From: Luscinia megarhynchos
Lineage: Eukaryota > Chordata > Aves > Passeriformes > Turdidae
DNA length: 64,000 bases
Direction of reading: 5' to 3'
NCBI GenBank assembly: GCA_034336665.1
Contig: CM067590.1
Coordinates: 5,492,459 to 5,556,458, forward strand
Below the pieces are notes generated by a model. That model saw nothing but the letters and a program-made list of their open reading frames with translations, did no database searches and was not told the origin of the DNA. The position numbers were made by a program, and so were the translations under genes. Below, in pieces: positions 1 through 10,500 of this stretch (position 1 is the stretch's first letter; each line of letters starts with the position of its first letter).

Positions 1-1370
1 CGGGGAGGCAGCAGGGGTGACCCAAAAGGGTGCTGAGCGGGAGGCAGGTGGCAGCACGGGCAGGGCGGGGGGGCAGGACGATTAGCCAAGGAGACCTGGC
101 GGAGGGTCCTGACCCGAATCCAGCTGGCGCTGGGGACCCCATGCAGCCCCACGGGGAGCACTGGGAGAGGGCTGCCCGTCAGGGCAGGGCAGGGCCGTGA
201 TGTGGTGTGACAGAGCTCCTTGGGGACCTCAGGGCCACCATCCCAGCCCGCGGCACTCGGCGGCGAGCCCAGCACCGGGGAGAGCGCGGCGATGCGGGCC
301 GGGGCCGGCGCTGCGCTCCCCGTCGGGGACCCGGCCAGCGACGGGCGTGGCACGGACGGTCCCATCCCGCAGGTGCGGTCTGTGCCCCAAGGGAGATTCC
401 CTGAGCTCTGAGGAGACGCTGGTGCGCGGGGCGGGGGATGGCGGCAGAGGCAGCAGGGGGGATGAGCACAGCGGGGACAGCGGGGCCATCGAGCGTCGGG
501 CGGCTCCCGGTGCCCGGCCCAGACGAGCGCGTCTCACGCTCCGCGGGATGCTCCAGCAGCCACCGGCCCCTGGGCTGGCACCCGGCGTGTTCGGGGCAGC
601 GGGGCAGCTCGGGCATGCGGGGAGCTCGAGTGCTGCAGCTCCTCAGCCGCGGCCGAGCGCACGGCTGCGCTGCCAGCGCCGAGCTCGGTGCCAGAGCTCG
701 CAGCCCAGGCGCTGCTCGGGCAGCAGGGCCGGCCCGCCGCCTTTCCGGAGCAGATGGCAGCGGCGTGGGGCGGACGGAGGCGGCTCAGCGCGTCCTTCCT
801 TTCATGCACACGCAGCGTGATTCCCGGCGGCTCCGGCTCCGGCTCCGGCGGGAGGTGCCGCTGGGGCCAGCGCTGGCCGCGCGTTTCACACGGGTTCAGC
901 GAGCTTAGTCCTCGGGGACAGGCGACTCAGGAAGATTAGACCTCGCTAAAATAGGCAGGTATTAGTGATCTCAGCAGCCCCCGGCCTTCCGGCGCGGCGG
1001 CATTTAAGCCAGCGCTGCTGCCGAGCGCCCAGGACAGAGTCCCCGGCGGGGCAAGAGGCAGCCGGGCACCCTGGCCCGGGCACAGGGACGCCCCTGCTGC
1101 CCGCACTGGCCGGGGATGCTCGAGCACGGGAGTAAATGCTCCAAACCCCCTCCCGGTGCTGTCCCCAAGGCATAGCCAGAGCCATCCCTGGTCCCAGAGG
1201 GGGCTGCTGCAGAAGGGGGGACACGGACCCGGTGGCCGAGCGCCCTGGGCTGGCCGGTGGCTCAGGGAAAGCGGGACAGCCCGGCTCCAGCCCTGCCAGC
1301 ATGTCCCCTCACCAAACAGGACAGGGACTGTGCAGCTGCGGGGTACGGCAGGACGGCCAGGATGGTGCCA
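1..1370. other. GC-rich intergenic sequence, no gene recognised
   Basis: The stretch is GC- and CpG-rich. It holds several overlapping open frames on both strands, but none shows a domain, a splice structure or a familiar protein sequence. The frames have the Pro/Arg/Ala/Gly composition expected by chance in GC-rich DNA. It lies downstream of the minus-strand complexin gene. A CpG-dense part around 240-900 could be a promoter or the end of a neighbouring gene outside the window, but nothing identifies it. Confidence 0.5.
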
Positions 1371-1382
1371 GCAAATGCTGCA

Positions 1383-1388
1383 TTTATT
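1383..1388 (-). terminator. Poly(A) signal AATAAA of the complexin gene
   Basis: The minus strand reads AATAAA here, about 270 nt past the complexin stop codon at 1658-1660. This gives a short 3' UTR and fits the gene ending before the featureless GC-rich block. The hexamer is seen directly; its use is inferred. Confidence 0.55.
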
Positions 1389-1657
1389 GAGCCAAACGGT
1401 GCCAAGGCAGGTGAGGGGGGTAACAGTGTCAGGGACCTGCCCCATGCGGGGGCTCACACCAGGAGCACCACGAGAGGGACCCGACCATAGCGCCTGGAGG
1501 GACCCAGGCATCCTGCACCCCTGGGAAAGCAGCTGGGAATGGTTTTGGGGAAGAAAACCCACGCCTGACGTGTATTCGGACCCGCACCCCAAGTCAAGGC
1601 GCCCAGAGCCTCCCGTGGCTGCCGGGCCGGGGCTGCCGGTGCCGCCTGCCAGCCGCG

Positions 1658-3010
1658 CTACATCAGGGCGCACTTCTCCTTCACCTGGCCCGCGCCGCCC
1701 AGCGCCCGCTCCCGCAGCGCCGGCAGCTCCAGCTCCCGCAGCTTCGCCAGGAAGGCGAAGGCCCCGGCGCTGCCCTCCTCCTCCTCGCCCTCGTCCTTCT
1801 CGCTGCGCACCACGGCTGCCAGCTCCGGCGGCAGCTCCACCGCGCCTCCCGCCACGTGCACCTGGGCGTCGTCCCGCTCGTCCTGGACGCGGGTGCGACA
1901 GCGTCGGGTGGGGACAGACACGGCGCCTGCCACCGGGGAGCGAGGGACGGGGGACAGAGAGCAGCCAGTCCCGGGCTGCTGGGGCACGGGGGGATTCCGG
2001 GACTGTCCAGTGCCAGACGCGGGCGCTGGATGGACAGTGGGCGGCAGCCAGACGGAGACAGTGGCCGTCTGCTGCCCTCTTCAGGAATCGCTCCCATCCA
2101 GGGGAGCACGCCAGCCGTGGGCCTGGGGCTGTTCTGGGTGCTGTAGGGTCAAGGGGAGCCCCCCAGGTCCGCAGACAGGCTGGTTCTTACCTGGGCCAGG
2201 TGGTACTTGTCCCGCAGGTGCATCCGCACCGTGGCCCGTTCTGCCTTCCTCTGTGCAAACATCTTGTCCCGCTCGATCCTGCAGCAGGGGCCACACCATC
2301 ATCCCCACCTCACCGAGCCCCCAGGACCACCCCCACGACTCCCTGCTCCTCCTGCAGAGCCGGTCTAGGGCAGGAGGGAGAAGGTCTGAGACCCATAAGA
2401 GGGTGAAAGTGGGGATCTGGGAACAGGAGCTGCATCCTGTCCACCCAGCTCAGCACCCAGATTGAGAGGTGCCTGATGAAGGCGCCCACTCGCTCCTCCT
2501 CAGCCTCTCATCTCCCTCCTGAGCCACTGGGCTCCCACAGCACCTGGAGCTAGGGAAGTGGGACTTTAATCCAATCCCAAGCTGACCCCCCATCCCTTGG
2601 TGCCAAGGGCGCTGGGCTGGACCCATCCTGGGGCTCTGACACTGAGGGCTCCCCTTGTTACCCGTGGTGCACGAAGCTGCTCTCACAGCCCTGTGCCAGC
2701 ACCTCCATGGACCCCCCGTGCTGTGGGGAGACGCACTGAGGGGACCTGCCCTGCACTGTCCTGTGCCCCCCTGGGAAAAGCCCTCAGCAGGTGGGATCCT
2801 GATTCTGGCGTGTTGGGGGACCCCAGTGACCCGCCCAGCCCCGGCAGAGCCTTACTTGGCCTCCAGCAGCTGCCGCTGGTACTCCTCAAACTCCTCGCGG
2901 GCCACGCCGTCGGGCAGCGCCGCCGCCTTCTCCTCCTTGGGGGCCCCCTTGGGGGACTCGTCCTTGCCCCCCTGGAAGCTCTTCAGGGTGGCCATGAAGA
3001 AGGAGGCCAT
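1658..3010 (-). CDS. Complexin, CPLX3/CPLX4 subclass, prenylated (155 aa)
   Basis: Complexins bind the assembled SNARE complex and clamp or facilitate synaptic vesicle fusion; the CPLX3/4 subclass works at retinal ribbon synapses. Coding exons on the minus strand are 3010-2856, 2278-2191 and 1882-1658, with GT-AG junctions in matching phase, giving 468 nt including the stop. The start codon at 3010-3008 gives MASFFMATLKSF, like the short N-termini of CPLX3/4. Then come a Lys/Glu/Ala-rich linker, the accessory helix REEFEEYQRQLLEAK, the central SNARE-binding helix QRKAERATVRMHLRDKYHL, an acidic stretch (EKDEGEEEEG) and the C-terminus KCALM. CALM is a CaaX box with terminal Met, so farnesylation is expected, as in CPLX3 and CPLX4 but not CPLX1/2. 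The family usually has about 158-160 residues, so this is full length. It is divergent from both CPLX3 and CPLX4 and may be a third member of the subclass; I therefore give no symbol. The exon 3 acceptor (AG at 1884-1883) is the least certain junction. Confidence 0.9.
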
Positions 3011-3409
3011 GGTGGGTGGTGGCAGCAGCTCTTGCCCCAGGGCGCCCACCGGGTCCCAGTGCCTGCAAGGTCAGTGGAAGCAGCCCCAGGGGCGCCGCGG
3101 ATCAGGGGCGGATTAAGGCATTAGGAGGGTGGACACAGCCAGGGTGGACAGACCTTCCCTTGGCCGCACCCAAGGGTGCTTGCAGGGGACAGTGGCAGTG
3201 CAGGGGGCAGCAGACACTGCCACATCAGAGCGATGGGGAGATGGAAGGGCCATCCAAGTGCAGCTCATGCTGGGCCAGGCTGAAACACCCCCATTGCATT
3301 GGCCCCAAAGTGGGGCAGCACCCATGGGCCTGGGGAGAGCCCCAAGCACCCAGAACCACGCACGCAGGGAACTGGGGGTGCAGGAAGTCAGCACACAGGA
3401 GACACAAGA

Positions 3410-3611
3410 GGATTAGCTGAGAAAACCCAGTCGAGGGTCAAAGGAGTGGCACAGACGAGGCGGTGGCGGGTGCACACCCACCCTGCAGCCCCTGCTAATC
3501 CCTGCTCCACCGAGCCCTGAGGGCTGGGGGCTCCCACTGCTGGGGACGTGCCCCGTGCCTGTAATCTGTACCAAAGCAATTCCCATACAGCCTCTGATTA
3601 AAGCATAATCC
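3410..3611. promoter_or_regulatory. Cluster of CRX/OTX-type homeodomain sites upstream of the complexin
   Basis: GGATTA at 3410-3415 and TAATCC at 3496-3501 and 3606-3611 are perfect cores for K50 homeodomain factors such as CRX and OTX2. A weaker TAATCT lies at 3562-3567. They sit 400-600 bp upstream of the complexin start codon. CRX/OTX2 drive photoreceptor and bipolar-cell genes, and CPLX3/4-class complexins are retinal, so the match is biologically sensible. Six-base cores are common by chance, so this is inference. Confidence 0.35.
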
Positions 3612-3782
3612 CCTGCTGCACAGAGACCCGATGGGAGAGGGGCTGGATGGCATGGGGGGCTCTGAGGGCCAGAGCTCCTGGCCCCTCCAAAGCCTCTCAC
3701 TGGGCTTTGTCAGGCCCCAAGTGAGAGATAGGCCTAATTTCAGCTCAGAGGCTTAAAGATGCTGTTGAACTAATTTCTTTGG

Positions 3783-3788
3783 TTTAAT
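3783..3788 (-). terminator. MATK: Candidate poly(A) signal ATTAAA of MATK
   Basis: The minus strand reads ATTAAA about 440 nt past the MATK stop codon at 4228-4230. No AATAAA is seen between the stop and the complexin promoter region. Use of this hexamer is inferred. Confidence 0.4.
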
Positions 3789-4227
3789 CAAAAAAGCCCA
3801 AATCCATGTGGTTTAGCTGGCTGTGCTGGCATCCCCGTGTGGAGCTGGAGCAGGGCTGAGTCAGGGTGGGGCCTCATCCTCCAGTGAGTGATGTCCAGTC
3901 CTGTCTCCTATCACTCAGTCGCAGCTTGAAGGGACCCCACATGCAGCATCTGCTCCTGGGGCTGAGCACAGGGGTGTGGGCATGGCTCCCCCGGGGTCTG
4001 CACTCCCCACTCTGGTGGGTCCAAGGAGATCAATCCCACGGCAACAGCCTCTGGGCTCTGTGGTGGGTGGAAGGACCATGCTGGGATGGAGGGAGGCTGC
4101 TGCCCCATCTCCATGGGGTGAGAGCAGCACCAGGGGCCATCCTGTTCCTGGCCCCTATTGTCCTGCCACTCCCAACCCTGGACAGTCTAGGGGCTTCAGG
4201 TCCTGGGTCCCGGTAGCAGAATGGGCG

Positions 4228-7200
4228 TTAAATGTCCCTCAGGTGCTTCAGCTCCTTCTGCAGCTTCTCTGTGAGTTTCTTGAAGGACGGGCGCTTGCCT
4301 GGCTCCAGCTCCCAGCAGCTCTTCATCAGGGCGTAGACGGTGGGGGGGCAGCCCTCGGGGGGGTCCATGCGGTACCCCTGCTCCAGCAGCTCCGTCACCT
4401 CCTTCAGGGCCTGCCAGGGTGGAGCAGGCAGCTGGCACCCCCTCCCTGCTCTGCTCGGGGGCACAGGGGTGTCCCTGCCCGGGGGTGCCAGCGGGGTGCA
4501 GCCTGGGCTGCTCCCTGGCACGGTGCTCACCAGCTTGGGGTAGGGTGCTCGTCCAAAGGAAAAGGTTTCCCACAGGAGGATCCCGTAGCTCCACACATCC
4601 GACTTGGAGGAGAATTTCTGTGGTGGTGGGAGAGGGGGAGGCTGAAGCCAGATGAGGGCTGCCTTGGGGCTCCGCTGCTCCCCGAGGGCAAGACAGAGGA
4701 CAGTGGCTGCCCCCTGCCCACCCCCACAGTCCCATCATCCTGCCCCAATTCCCACTGCACACCTGCTCAGCACAGAGACAGCATTTTGGGAGATGCAGGG
4801 CTGACTGTGCCAGAGGCCCCTGTGGGGCAGGGATGGGTCAGTGGGGATGGGACCAGGCAGGGGCAGGCCAAGGGGGTGAGGAGCTTTGGAAGGACCCCCT
4901 GGCCAGCCCCTTCCCTCTCACTGTCACTCACGTTGTGCTTCAGGGCCTCTGGGGCCGTCCACTTCACCGGGAGCAGCGAGGCGTCGGCGCCCTTGGGGTT
5001 GACCCGGGCCAAGCCGAAGTCGCTCACTTTGGCCACGTTCTCCTCGGAGATGAGGATGTTGCGGGCAGCCAGGTCCCGGTGCACCAACTTCTTGGACTCC
5101 AGGTAGTCCATGCCCTGCGCCACATCCCTGCACCACCGAGGCAGGGCCGTGTCACGTGCGGCCGCGGGGCTGCAGGGGCGGGCAGAGCCCCGGATCCCAG
5201 CCCAGGGACAGGGACAGGGACTTACAGGGCGAACAGGAGCAGCTGCTGGGGTGGGACGAGCGCTCGGCCCCGCGTGCGCAGGAAGTTCACCAGGTTGCCC
5301 TGACAGAGGGGGATGAAACGAGTCAGGGCCCACAGGATGGGGCTGCCAGCAGACTTTGCCTTCTGCAGGTGCTGCAGAGCCTGGCATCTGTGATGACTCA
5401 GCCCCCAGACAGGGATATTGTTCCCAAGTCTACGTGGTGGTGGGTCCCACGGGCTGAGGAGCAGCCAGGTGCTCTCACCTTGCTCATGAACTCCATGACA
5501 ATGTAGAGACCATTGTGCAGGATCACTCCCAGCAAACACACCAGGTTTTTGTGCCGGACCTTCCTGGAATGGAGGGCTCTGAGTCAAGCAGAGGCCTGCT
5601 CATCCCGGGCCGCAGGGCTGGGCCACAGCTCCGCGAGCACTCACGTCATGGCGGCTGTTTCAGCCAGGAAGGCCTGGGCAGTCACGTCGCACTTGATGTT
5701 CTTCACAGCCACCCTCTGCCCCATGTACTCGCCCTGCAGGACATCTGGGAGAGCATGGGAGAGTCGGGCTGACCCACACCTGTGTCGCAGGCTGAGCCCC
5801 CCGTGGGATGGGGAGGGGTCAGGCGGTGCCATCCAGGGAAGCTCCAGCCCCATCCTCTCACCCACCTCCGAACTCGCCTTGCCCGATGCGGTCTCCCAGC
5901 GTGAGGTGCTTCAGGTTCAGCAACCAGCCAGCTGGGCATGGGCACAAGGGCAGGTTAGCAGGGGCCACCACTGGGGCCTTGTCCCTAAAATGCAGACCAC
6001 AGCCCTCTCCCACCATCCCCTACCTTTGGCCAACTCCTCCTCTGCTGACTTCATCCCAGATTTTGGCTTGGGCTTCACCAGCTTGGTGCAGATGGCTCCC
6101 TGCTCCTTCATGTAATGCTGCCAAGGATGAACAGATGGAGGTGATGCCAGCTCTCACCCTCAGGCTCGGGGTGTGAGTCCAGGGAACAGCTTTGGGATGC
6201 TCCACAAGCCTGCACCATCAGCACCCTCGAGGGCAGCCCATGTCTCAGCCTTGCTCCCCTCTGGGCACAGCCAGAGGAGCCCCACGATGGACTGCAGGGG
6301 ATGTGGGATGCTACCAGGGTGGTTGAAGCCCCTGCAGGTGCTGCAGCAGCTGAGGGCAGTTTGCAGAGGTGATGGGAGTGGAAGCAGCCAGACAGGATGG
6401 GGGGACAGGGCAACTTTTGGAGTTTTAAAGTGAGGCTGGGGCAGCTGAAAGAAGGGAAAGGAGCCACCCAAGAATTGTGTCTAAAATGAAAACATGAGCC
6501 ATGGCAACTCTCAGGAGAGAAGACAGGGTGAGGTATGGGCCACCAGGAAAAACTCACTGGAAGGGCGAGAGCTCACACAGCAGCCTGGGAACCCTGTGGG
6601 GTCAGCAGGTGAGAGTGGGCTTTGAGCAGAGGGAGACATGGCAAAATGCTTCAAAATCCAGGGCAGGCAGGGGCCACCAGGGTCTTCCTGCCATGTGAAG
6701 CACTGAATAAGCAGGGATAGGGGTAATGTGGTCCTTGGCAGGGGGCTGGGACTGCAGCTGGTTTGCAGAGTCATCTGGATGTCCCAGATCTGCCCGTTGC
6801 ACCCCGAACTGAGAGGGAACAGCCAGTAACAAACACCACTGAAACCCACAGAGAGCAGGGCAAGGAGCTGCCTCCATGGGAGCCCACAGGTCCCTGCCCT
6901 GCTCTGGCACTGGTGGGACTCTGCCCGGGGTCTCACCTCAATCATGTCGATGAGGTTGGAGAAGTACTGCTGGCTGTCGATGCTGAGCGTGTTCTCCTGG
7001 TGCAGCACGCGGTAGTGGATCACCTCCCTGCCGAAGCTCACGCACAGCACGTAGTCGCCGGGGTGCCGGACAGACTCCCGCACCAGGAACAGCCCGTCCT
7101 CGGGGGGCTGCAGCTCCTGCACCGCCTCCACCCCGGAGATCTTCCCGTGGAACCAGCTGAGGAGGGCGCGTTGGAGACGGGGCTGAGCCGGGGGCGGCAG

Positions 7201-8004
7201 TGCGATGGGGAAAGCAGAGCCCTGCCAAAACTACACAAACCCTGCTGCGTGAAACCCCTCCCCAAGCTGGGTGGGCACAACTGGGGGTCCTTAAAGCCCC
7301 GGCAAATCCCTCCCTCGCTAGGGCGCGGCTAGAGGACGCTCTGCCCGAAACACGTGGATGGGGGGAGCGCACTGGGCTCGCGGGCCCCCGGCCCATCCCC
7401 GCTGTACTCACGGCATCAGGCTGAGCTTGGGGTCGGCGCGGATGGCGCCGCGCTCCCGCAGCGCGCTGGCCGCCAGCAGCCCCTCCTGCCCCGTCTCGTT
7501 GTGCCGGGCGCGGTACCAGCCCTTGCCCTGCGGACGAGAGCGTCTCAGGAGCAGGGAAGGACGGGGGATCCCTCCGGCCCTGGCAGCCGAGCTGATGGCG
7601 CTGCAGCCCCGCTCTGGCCGCGGCTCTCGGCGCAGCAGCGCCCGCAGCTTCACCTCCGCAGCTCTCACCTCCACAGCCTCCACGATGGTGACCATGTCGC
7701 CCTTGCGGAACGCCAGCTCCCGGGGCTTGGGCTTGCTGTGGTCATGCTTGGTGACACACTGCGTGCCGGGGGGCCAGTGCTTCTGCCGGGAGAAAGCAGC
7801 GTCAGCGGGGACAGCAGGAGCTGGACCCCTCTGCTTCCCACCAGCACCGGGGCCGGCCCAGGGACCGTCTGAAACCCTGGCTGGGGAGCTGGGGCGATGG
7901 GCACGGGCCCTCCTCCGCCCCACTTCATCCTGGGGGCACTGCAGTGTCCCCCGGTGCCAGCCGGCACTGGGGTGTCCCTGTGCAGCCCTGCTCACCCCAG
8001 GCAT
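4228..8004 (-). CDS. MATK: Megakaryocyte-associated tyrosine kinase (CSK-homologous kinase), 447 aa
   Basis: MATK/CHK is a cytoplasmic tyrosine kinase that inhibits Src-family kinases by phosphorylating their C-terminal tail tyrosine and by direct binding. Coding exons (minus strand): 8004-7996, 7782-7669, 7527-7412, 7156-6937, 6117-6024, 5931-5866, 5744-5645, 5563-5479, 5299-5226, 5127-4932, 4617-4531 and 4410-4228. All junctions are GT-AG and in phase, totalling 1344 nt. Order: [12 protein letters not shown] leader, SH3 (about residues 10-75), SH2 with WFHGKISG and FLVRES, linker with [12 protein letters not shown], then kinase: GQGEFG loop, VAVK lysine, HRDLAARN catalytic loop, [15 protein letters not shown] and [12 protein letters not shown]. 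As in the CSK family, the activation loop between DFG and APE has no tyrosine. The chosen start aligns with the internal Met of human MATK (MPTRRWAPGTQC). The protein ends at KHLRDI, lacking the Ser/Pro-rich tail of human MATK. Identification rests on MATK-like spellings such as [15 protein letters not shown] and RTRGRALV rather than CSK. Confidence 0.96.
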
Positions 8005-8051
8005 GGCCAACCGTCAGCGCAGCAGGGGCTGCCTGTCCTCTCCTGCTCCAC
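7996..8051 (-). other. MATK: MATK exon 2, carrying the start codon
   Basis: A minus-strand acceptor (pyrimidine-rich run ending CTGCAG, AG at 8053-8052) opens this small exon. It has about 47 nt of 5' UTR, the ATG at 8004-8002, two more codons, and a GTGAGC donor at 7995. The three codons MPG join in phase to KHWPPGTQC in the next exon. A start codon placed nine bases before a donor is easily missed by gene finders. Confidence 0.8.
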
Positions 8052-10282
8052 CTGCAGAGGAAACCAAAGGGGCTGTGGAGGGACAGGGCTGAGCTGGCTT
8101 GTCCCAGGCCACAGCTGCTGTCCCCCACAGCACAGGATGGAGGAAAAGGCTGCAGAGCGTCCTGGGGACACTCCTGCCCCACGCAGGGATGGGAGCAGGA
8201 CCCAGCACTCCTGCTCTCTGCCACCAAAGAGGGGCCCCACTCCCACCAGCTCTGCTGGCACAGCAGGAGCCCGGCACCACAGCTGTGCAGGGGTAATGTG
8301 GTTTTACCAGGAACTTGCTTTTTCACCTCCTGTTTCAGGAGCTCTGAGTCACCAGGGCCCCGGGAGGCAGCAGCCATGGCCCATGGTTGTGGGGTGCAGC
8401 AGGGCTGATGTGGGGGCTGCCTGGGGCTGGGCTGAGGTGGGACTGTCACACACTGGCTGTGGGATGGTTGCACAATGTCCCTGTGCTGCCCTTGACACCA
8501 GCTGGTCATGCTGGCATGCACATGACAGCTTTGCAATTTAAAATTGTGGGTCTTTTCCTCCTGGAGTCCTTCATCCCCACTGTCACCTCCTTGGGAGAAC
8601 CATAGAATCAGGGAATGGAATGGTTTGGGAGGGCACCTCAAAACCCATCTCATTCAACTCCTTGCCACCAGGCAGGGACAAATTCCAGCATCCCAGGCTG
8701 CTCCAGCCCCAGTGTCCAGCCTGGCCTGGGCACTGCCAGGGATCCAGGGGCAGCCACAGCTGCTCTGGGCACCCTGTGCCAGGGCTGCCCACCCTGCCAG
8801 GGAACAATTCCTGCCCAATATCCCACCCAGCCCTGCCCTCTGGCAGTGGCAGCCATTCCCTGGCTCCTGTCCCTCCAGCCCTTGTCCCCAGCCCCTCTCC
8901 AGCTCTCCTGGAGCCCCTTCAGGCCCTGCCAGGGGCTCTGAGCTCTCCCTGGAGCTTCTCTTCTCCAGGTGAGCAGCCCCAGCTCTGCCAGGCTGTCCCC
9001 AGAGCAGAGGGGCTCCAGCCCTGCAGCATCTCTGGCTCCTCTGCACTGGCTGCAGCAGCTCCACGTCCTCCTGCTGCTGCTCCAGGGCTGGGGCAGCTCT
9101 GCAGGTGGGGTCTCACCTGAGCAGCAGAGGGGCAGAATCCCCCCTCCCCTGCTGCCCAGGCTGGGGGATGAGCTCCAAGGAGCTCCTTTGGAAGGTGAGT
9201 CACAATCACTGGTGGCAAACTCATCTCTGTGGCAGTGTGGATCCCAGGGCTATCTGATTATGCCAGCCCATATCCACAACAACAAAACACATTCTGCAGC
9301 TGCTACAAGGTCAGTACCAGAAGGCAGCAGGTTTGTCTCTGCCAGAAGCCACTGTTACCCAGCACTGCCCTCCCCTCACCTCGAGCCCACCCAGGGACAG
9401 TGTCTGGGTGAAGCTGAGGCTGCAAAGGCAGCCACTGTGCCTCCCCCAGCAGGCACAGCCAAAGGCTGGTGTGACTGGGTGCAGCTCAGATCAGTTCCAG
9501 GTTAGTGAGGACCTCAGGAGCACAGAGCATCAGAACAGGGTCTGCTCCAGGGTGCACCCTGGCCCAAGGAGAGGCGTTCTGGCTGAGCCAGGAGGGCTGG
9601 TGGCAGCTCTGACAACTGTCCTTCACTTCCTGCTGCTCCAGGACAGAAATTTCAGGTGAAAAGAAGCGACTGTTGCTCAGTCCTGCCCCGTGTGCAGACA
9701 GCAGCTGGTGCTGGGAAGGGGCAGATCCTCCCCTTGAGCAGCAAAGGAAGAGGCTCTGCCCAGCTGGGGCTCAGGGTGCTGGACACACACCCCACACGGA
9801 CACCTGGCAGAGCCTGGGCACAAGCCAGTGCCACACCCAGGCCCCAGCAGGGACAGCTGTGACTCACCTCCCTCCTGGTGACACTAAAGCAGCTCTTTGT
9901 TCCTGGAGCTGTTTGGTCCATGGTTCCCATCACTGGAATGAACGTTCCCACACACAGAGGTGCAGGCAGAAGGCCCCGAGAGGAGAAATTTGCCCCTTCT
10001 TTGTTTTGGGGCACTTGTGTCCTTGTATGGATTGGTAAACCCGAGTAACTGCAGTGAGGCTGAGAAGCACAGACTCACGGTGGGGGTTGGTGGAGCTGTC
10101 CCAAGGCTGGGCTGCAGAGCTCAAGCTCATTGCCAGCGTGCATTACCCCAGCTGGGGAGGTGCTGTGACAGGAGGGGGCTGCAGCTCTGGGAGATGGAGC
10201 TGAGAGCACAAACAGCCCCTGCGTGGGCTCACTGGGGCTGGGGGACAGCCGGGCATCCCCCCACGTCCCTCCTCACTCTTAC
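8052..10282 (-). other. MATK: MATK first intron (inferred)
   Basis: This runs between the exon 2 acceptor at 8051 and the candidate first-exon donor at 10282. It contains one long CR1 copy at 8601-9170 and otherwise no feature I can name. Confidence 0.4.
8601..9170 (-). repeat. CR1 LINE fragment, 5'-truncated, about 570 bp
   Basis: On the plus strand it starts with the CR1 3' terminal motif (CATAGAATCA) and continues through the usual CR1 3' region in reverse complement, ending in the segment that reads GCAGGTGGGGTCTCACCTGAGCAGCAGAGGGG (abridged). It is the longest copy of the main CR1 subfamily here. Its core is nearly identical to copies at 30.1, 33.6 and 48.2 kb. No reverse transcriptase coding sequence remains. 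Confidence 0.9.
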
Positions 10283-10500
10283 CTCAGCCCATGGGGCAGC
10301 GGCGCCAGGGGAGCTCACGGAGCCTGGGCTCGGATTCCTGAGCTGCTGGAGAGCGTCCTGCCCGCACAGAGCCGAGCACAGCGCCCGGGTACCCCCGTGC
10401 GAGCCGGGCCCGTTTCCTGATCCCTGCGCTGCGATGCGCCGGGCGGGCCCGCGCTGGCGCCGCCGCGCCCTCGGGCTCCGTCAGAAATGACTCATTATGT
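10283..10500 (-). promoter_or_regulatory. MATK: Candidate MATK promoter and untranslated exon 1
   Basis: A CpG-rich block (about 10300-10485) stands out from AT-richer flanks. On the minus strand it is followed by a strong donor, CTGAG|GTAAGAGT, with GT at 10282-10281. Splicing from there to the exon 2 acceptor at 8051 would give a normal two-step 5' UTR. An AP-1-type site, TGACTCAT, lies at 10488-10495 just upstream. AP-1/NF-E2-type sites are typical of megakaryocytic genes, but this one is not a full NF-E2 element. The transcription start is unknown. Confidence 0.45.

Noticed and set aside
955..1010. CTAAAATAG at about 945-953 near 'catttaagcc' as a MEF2/promoter element
   Set aside because: The motif is one base short of the MEF2 consensus and no transcript can be tied to it.
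1156..2406. 416-codon open frame on the plus strand
   Set aside because: It lies opposite the complexin exons 2 and 3, is Pro/Arg/Ala-rich and has no recognisable domain. It is an antisense shadow in GC-rich DNA.
3976..5106. 376-codon open frame on the plus strand
   Set aside because: It runs antisense through MATK kinase exons and introns. Codon bias of the real gene explains the open frame.
4228..8004. Assignment of the kinase to CSK itself
   Set aside because: The leader, the [15 protein letters not shown] stretch, RTRGRALV and exon wording match MATK rather than CSK, although the total length is CSK-like.
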